Of a DNA stretch of 64,000 nucleotides, positions 62,079-64,000 are shown piece after piece. The stretch spans positions 9,979 through 73,978 of the forward strand of contig DASZMA010000128.1 of the NCBI GenBank assembly GCA_035552095.1, in the 5' to 3' direction. The DNA is from Bog-473 sp035552095. GTDB taxonomy: Bacteria; Actinomycetota; Acidimicrobiia; Acidimicrobiales; RAAP-2. Position numbers and translations under genes: made by a program. Below the pieces are notes generated by a model, which saw nothing but the letters and a program-made list of their open reading frames with translations, searched no databases and had not been told where the DNA came from. Numbering within the stretch: position 1 is the stretch's first letter; each line of letters begins with the position of its first letter.

Positions 62079-64000
62079 CTATTCGGCCAGCGCGTCCTGC
62101 AAAAACTGCTCAACCTCGCTCCGCTCCACCGATCGACGCATGGGGGGCAGAGCCGCCAGCAGCACGCCCCGGTAGGACGCCGTGGCCAGGCGGGAGTCCA
62201 GCACGGCCACCACACCCCGGTCCTCGGCACTGCGGATGAGGCGTCCCGACCCCTGGGCCAGCAGCGTGGCGGCCCGGGGCAGGTCGACCACGGAGAAGGC
62301 CCGGCTACCGGCCCGGGCCCGGCGCGCCTGGAGCAACGGGTCGTCGGGGCGCGGGAAGGGAAGCCGGTCCTGGGTCAGCAGCGAGAGCGCGCGTCCTGGG
62401 ATGTCGACGCCCTGCCAGAAGCCCATGGTGGCGAAGAGGCACGACGTCTCGTCCTGGGCGAACTGCTCCAGCAACCGCCCCTTGGGCAGCTCGCCCTGCA
62501 GGAGCAACGTGTAGGGCAGGTCGGGAGCCAGGGCCACGGCGGCCGCCTCGGTGGCCCGACGGCTGGTGAAGAGGGCCAACGTGCGCCCACCCGCCGCCGC
62601 GATCAACAGGGCGAGTTCCTCGTGCAGCGCCGCCTCCGCCTCGGGCGCCCTCCGGTCGGGCAGGTGGCGGGCCACGTAAAGGAGGGCGTGGGCGCGGTAG
62701 TCGAACGGGCTGCCCACGTTCAGCTCTTCGGTTTCGAAGTTGCGCAGTCCGATCCGGTCCACCAGCAGCGGCGGCACGGTGGCGCTGGTCATCACCGCGG
62801 TGACCTCGCCCCACAGGGAAGCCGAGAGCACCGGCCCCACGTCGATGGGGGAGAGGCGGAACCGCACATTGCGCCGGGTGCCGTCGACCCAGGCCACCTC
62901 GCCGTCCCGCCGGGCCACCAGGCGCTGCAGGTCATCGGTCAGATGGGTGGCCGCGTTAATGGTCCGGGTCTTGCGGCTGCTCCGGTCGGCGTCGGCGTTG
63001 CCCTCGGAGAGCAGCGAGGACTGGATGCCACCGCGCCGCAGGGCACCGGTGACCCGGCTGGCCAGGTCGGCCGCCCGGCCCAGCAGCTCGGCCAGCTCGC
63101 GGTCGTCGACCGGTGGCTCGGCATCGTCGTGCAGGACACGCGTCCCGACCCGATCGGCCAGCAGCGCCCCCAATTGGTCGCCCGCCGTCTGCAGCGACGT
63201 CAACAGGTCGGCGTCGCGCTCCTCCACCAGCGAACGGGCCGAGACGGCCAGGGACCGGAAGCGGCCCGGGGTGACCTCGACCCCCAGGGACGAGGTCATG
63301 ACCTCCTCCAGCTCGTGGGTCTCGTCGAACACCACCACGTCGTGCTCGGGCAGCACGGCCCGGCCGCTGGCCAGGTGGGCCCCGTACAGGTGGGTGTTGA
63401 CCACGATCACGTCGGACGCCGCCGCCTGGTCCCGGGCCGCCTCGGCGAAGCAGCGGTTGCCCGAGGGGCAGTTGAAGGCGCCCGGGCACTCCCGGGGCCC
63501 GACACTGACCATGTTCCACGCCCGCACGCTGGGCTCAAAGCTCAAGTCGCCCCGGTCACCGGTGGTCGAGGTCTCCGACCAGGCCAGCAGGGTGCGCACC
63601 TCGTCGACCAGGCCCTCCGGTGCCGCACCCGCCGCACCAGCGCCGCCCGCCCCACCCGCACCCGCGCCCGCCGCGCCCGCCGCAGCCCCCCCGTCACCCT
63701 CGGCCGGCTCGACCTCCTCGCTGCCCCGGTCGCTGCCCCGGTCGCTGCCCCGGTCGGCCCCCAGCTCGGGCTGGATCCCCCCGGACCCCACCTCGGCCAC
63801 CCGCTGGCGGCAGATGTAGTTGCTCCGCCCCTTCAGGACGGCGTAGGAGAACGACTGCCCCAGCCCGGCCTCGACCAGGGGCAGGTCCTTCTCGGCCAGC
63901 TGGTCCTGGAGGGCTTTGGTGGCCGTGGCCACCACCACTTTCTTGCCGCTGAGCACGGCCGGCACCAGGTAGGCCAGGGACTTGCCCGTCCCTGTCCCGG
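62079..64000 (-). CDS. DinG-type Fe-S helicase (5' partial)
   Basis: Runs off the right end. The final 35 nt of the window still encode the Walker A motif GTGTGKSLAYLVPA in frame. FeS-type cysteines appear in YICRQRV and CPGAFNCPSGNRCF; the DEAH box is VVFDETHELEEV; helicase C motifs near SCLFATMGFWQGVDIPGRAL and AQGSGRLIRSAEDRGVV. XPD/DinG-like DNA helicase acting on branched or RNA/DNA structures. An Ala/Gly-rich insertion lies at about 63620-63690. Confidence 0.9.
   Translation of the reverse strand, partial: GTGTGKSLAYLVPAVLSGKKVVVATATKALQDQLAEKDLPLVEAGLGQSFSYAVLKGRSNYICRQRVAEVGSGGIQPELGADRGSDRGSDRGSEEVEPAEGDGGAAAGAAGAGAGGAGGAGAAGAAPEGLVDEVRTLLAWSETSTTGDRGDLSFEPSVRAWNMVSVGPRECPGAFNCPSGNRCFAEAARDQAAASDVIVVNTHLYGAHLASGRAVLPEHDVVVFDETHELEEVMTSSLGVEVTPGRFRSLAVSARSLVEERDADLLTSLQTAGDQLGALLADRVGTRVLHDDAEPPVDDRELAELLGRAADLASRVTGALRRGGIQSSLLSEGNADADRSSRKTRTINAATHLTDDLQRLVARRDGEVAWVDGTRRNVRFRLSPIDVGPVLSASLWGEVTAVMTSATVPPLLVDRIGLRNFETEELNVGSPFDYRAHALLYVARHLPDRRAPEAEAALHEELALLIAAAGGRTLALFTSRRATEAAAVALAPDLPYTLLLQGELPKGRLLEQFAQDETSCLFATMGFWQGVDIPGRALSLLTQDRLPFPRPDDPLLQARRARAGSRAFSVVDLPRAATLLAQGSGRLIRSAEDRGVVAVLDSRLATASYRGVLLAALPPMRRSVERSEVEQFLQDALAE

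Overview
The window is about 64 kb of high-GC DNA (roughly 70 percent by eye) from an actinobacterium, most likely a member of the Acidimicrobiia. Evidence for this: two F420-type luciferase-like oxidoreductases and a deazaflavin-type nitroreductase, an HU protein with a long Lys/Ala/Pro tail, biotin synthase followed by a small Cys-rich BsaP-like protein, HrcA with a CIRCE operator, a DUF2510-type GWW...KWYPP protein, secreted GYWxVAxDGG repeats, and many genes with a TANNNT box only 6-9 nt before the start codon (leaderless transcription). Both ends cut genes: an HNH endonuclease on the left and a DinG-type helicase on the right. I see no CRISPR array, phage or insertion sequence.

Left part (1-22 kb): mixed metabolic genes. 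After bioB-bsaP and an acyl-CoA dehydrogenase comes a six-gene minus-strand operon, PPK2 - F420 oxidoreductase - amidase - cupin - P450 - SDR (10.3 to 4.05 kb). It is followed by an orphan adenine methyltransferase, a methyltransferase/membrane/AIM24-like operon, a glyoxalase-fold/CMD/unknown operon, and secreted proteins (LppX-like, COG4315-like, a Tat-exported flavoprotein and a GH43-type protein with six C-terminal repeats).

Middle part (22-43 kb): a tight operon of one unknown protein plus three consecutive proteins, each built of two YbjQ-like domains; this is my main candidate for an undescribed system. Then a diiron ferritin-like protein, a zinc alcohol dehydrogenase, HU, a sedolisin protease with a small secreted neighbour, several small unknown proteins, a chromate transporter, a Mug-type DNA glycosylase, an NlpC/P60 hydrolase, and a decayed stretch holding a frameshifted Ig-like surface protein and a frameshifted Tat amidohydrolase. 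A tRNA-Ala(GGC) closes the section.

Right part (43-64 kb): housekeeping. leuS; an F420 oxidoreductase, PAC2 protein and phosphotransferase; thioredoxin-folP2-holA-PNPOx; rpsT; lepA; then CIRCE-hrcA-dnaJ-rsmE-HTH-HIT-phoH-ybeY-corC-era, a nearly gapless heat-shock/ribosome-maturation operon whose genes mostly overlap by 4 nt. A 56-codon reading frame and a strong hairpin separate it from the helicase gene.

Two genome-scale signatures stand out: the palindrome CCAATTGG is far more frequent than base composition predicts, in all coding phases and between genes; and short tandem repeats repeatedly expand Ala/Gly/Pro tracts at protein ends and around stop codons.
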